Assembly: GCA_030630445.1 (NCBI GenBank)
Contig: DAOVNC010000225.1
Location: 1 to 6,277, forward strand
DNA from: Kiritimatiellales bacterium
GTDB taxonomy: Bacteria > Verrucomicrobiota > Kiritimatiellia > Kiritimatiellales > Pontiellaceae
Length of the DNA: 6,277 nt
Direction of reading: 5' to 3'
Part shown: one piece after another, positions 5,953 to 6,277 of the stretch
Numbering within the stretch: the first letter of the stretch is position 1
How the letters are laid out: every line of letters starts with the position of its first letter
Made by a program: the position numbers and the translations under genes
Notes under the pieces: generated by a model
Database searches by the model: none
What the model was told of the DNA's origin: nothing
What the model saw: the letters and a program-made list of their open reading frames with translations, nothing else

Positions 5953-5977
5953 TAGAAGCCGCCGGTATGGCTAAATT
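5948..5977 (+). promoter_or_regulatory. Possible hybrid promoter at the IS21 right end
   Basis: TTGACT (5948-5953) overlaps the third terminal repeat. TAAATT (5972-5977) follows after an 18-nt spacer and matches the -10 consensus at four of six positions. It would read outward toward the GDPD-like gene starting at 6092. The match is weak and there is no other support. The rest of 5978-6079 shows a short inverted repeat, AATTCT/AGAATT (5974-5987), and nothing else clear. Confidence 0.25.
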
Positions 5978-6079
5978 CTTTAGAATTAACTAACACGCCG
6001 GAATCATAAATCCATCCCCAATAGATGCGCCATAGGCGCTTTGAAAGAAACACTTAAAGACAACAGACCGAACGGATAC

Positions 6080-6084
6080 AAGGA
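6080..6084 (+). promoter_or_regulatory. Ribosome binding site of the right-edge GDPD-like gene
   Basis: AAGGA lies 7 nt before the ATG at 6092 and supports that start. Confidence 0.7.
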
Positions 6085-6091
6085 TTAGATT

Positions 6092-6277
6092 ATGAAAAGA
6101 AAAGACCTGAAACAGACTCTGTCACTCATCGTTGCCGGCGTTATGGTCACTTGCGTGGCAAACGGGGCCACTGGAAACCACGTTGACAAAATCATTGCCG
6201 AACTAAAGAACTCGCGAAGCGATCAGATTCTTGTGGTTGCCCACCGCGGAGACTGGCGAAACCATCCCGAGAACTCC
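6092..6277 (+). CDS. Secreted GDPD-like protein, N-terminal part (cut by window end)
   Basis: The frame gives 62 residues to the window edge. MKRKDLKQ followed by a hydrophobic core (residues 9-22) and an Ala/Gly region (likely cleavage near 26) is a Sec signal peptide, possibly with a weak lipobox-like ATG. From about residue 46 the sequence ILVVAHRGDWRNHPENS matches the opening of glycerophosphodiester phosphodiesterases: the catalytic His-Arg at 51-52, then PENS with its Glu at 60. The upstream GDPD has the equivalent AAHRCG and THPENS but a longer insert between them and an unrelated leader, so the two are distant paralogues rather than a recent duplicate. The Glu-x-Asp and second His motifs lie beyond the window. 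A periplasmic or surface phosphodiesterase role is inferred. Confidence 0.82.
   Translation, partial: MKRKDLKQTLSLIVAGVMVTCVANGATGNHVDKIIAELKNSRSDQILVVAHRGDWRNHPENS

Overview
The window looks like an accessory region of a Gram-negative bacterium of the PVC superphylum. A Kiritimatiellota or Verrucomicrobiota organism (Pontiella-like) is my best guess. The grounds are a canonical PEP-CTERM surface-sorting tail on one protein, large secreted Gly/Ser/Thr/Asn-rich beta-solenoid proteins, and a C-terminal module ending in FFGIG that I associate from memory with these phyla. This is inference; there is no rRNA or housekeeping gene to anchor it.

Layout, all on the + strand. (1) 1-111: the C-terminal end of a probable IS630-type transposase. 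(2) 112-261: a leader with an 8-bp hairpin just before the ribosome binding site. (3) 262-1284: a secreted beta-solenoid protein ending in PEP-CTERM, followed by a hairpin terminator candidate. (4) 1413-3227: a larger secreted protein with signal peptide, jelly-roll-like domain, the same beta-solenoid and a different C-terminal domain, followed by two strong consecutive hairpins. (5) 3461-4510: a secreted glycerophosphodiester phosphodiesterase (GDPD). (6) About 4446-5578: a second copy of the jelly-roll plus solenoid cassette, with no signal peptide or start of its own. Its frame resumes exactly the missing GDPD C-terminus, so (5) and (6) are one fusion gene broken by a small frameshift. (7) 5579-about 5952: the 3' end of an IS21-family istB gene and its terminal region, fused to the broken solenoid gene at about 5578. 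(8) 6092-6277: the start of another secreted GDPD-like protein, cut by the window end.

The main story is modular shuffling of cell-surface proteins. One solenoid cassette occurs three times with different partners: PEP-CTERM; jelly-roll plus FFGIG domain; GDPD plus jelly-roll. The third copy is decaying through a frameshift and an insertion-sequence-associated deletion. The secreted GDPDs suggest phosphodiester scavenging or turnover of glycerophosphodiester-type polymers outside the cytoplasm. The solenoid proteins are probably surface or matrix components, and their exact role cannot be read from the sequence. I found no CRISPR array, tRNA or rRNA.
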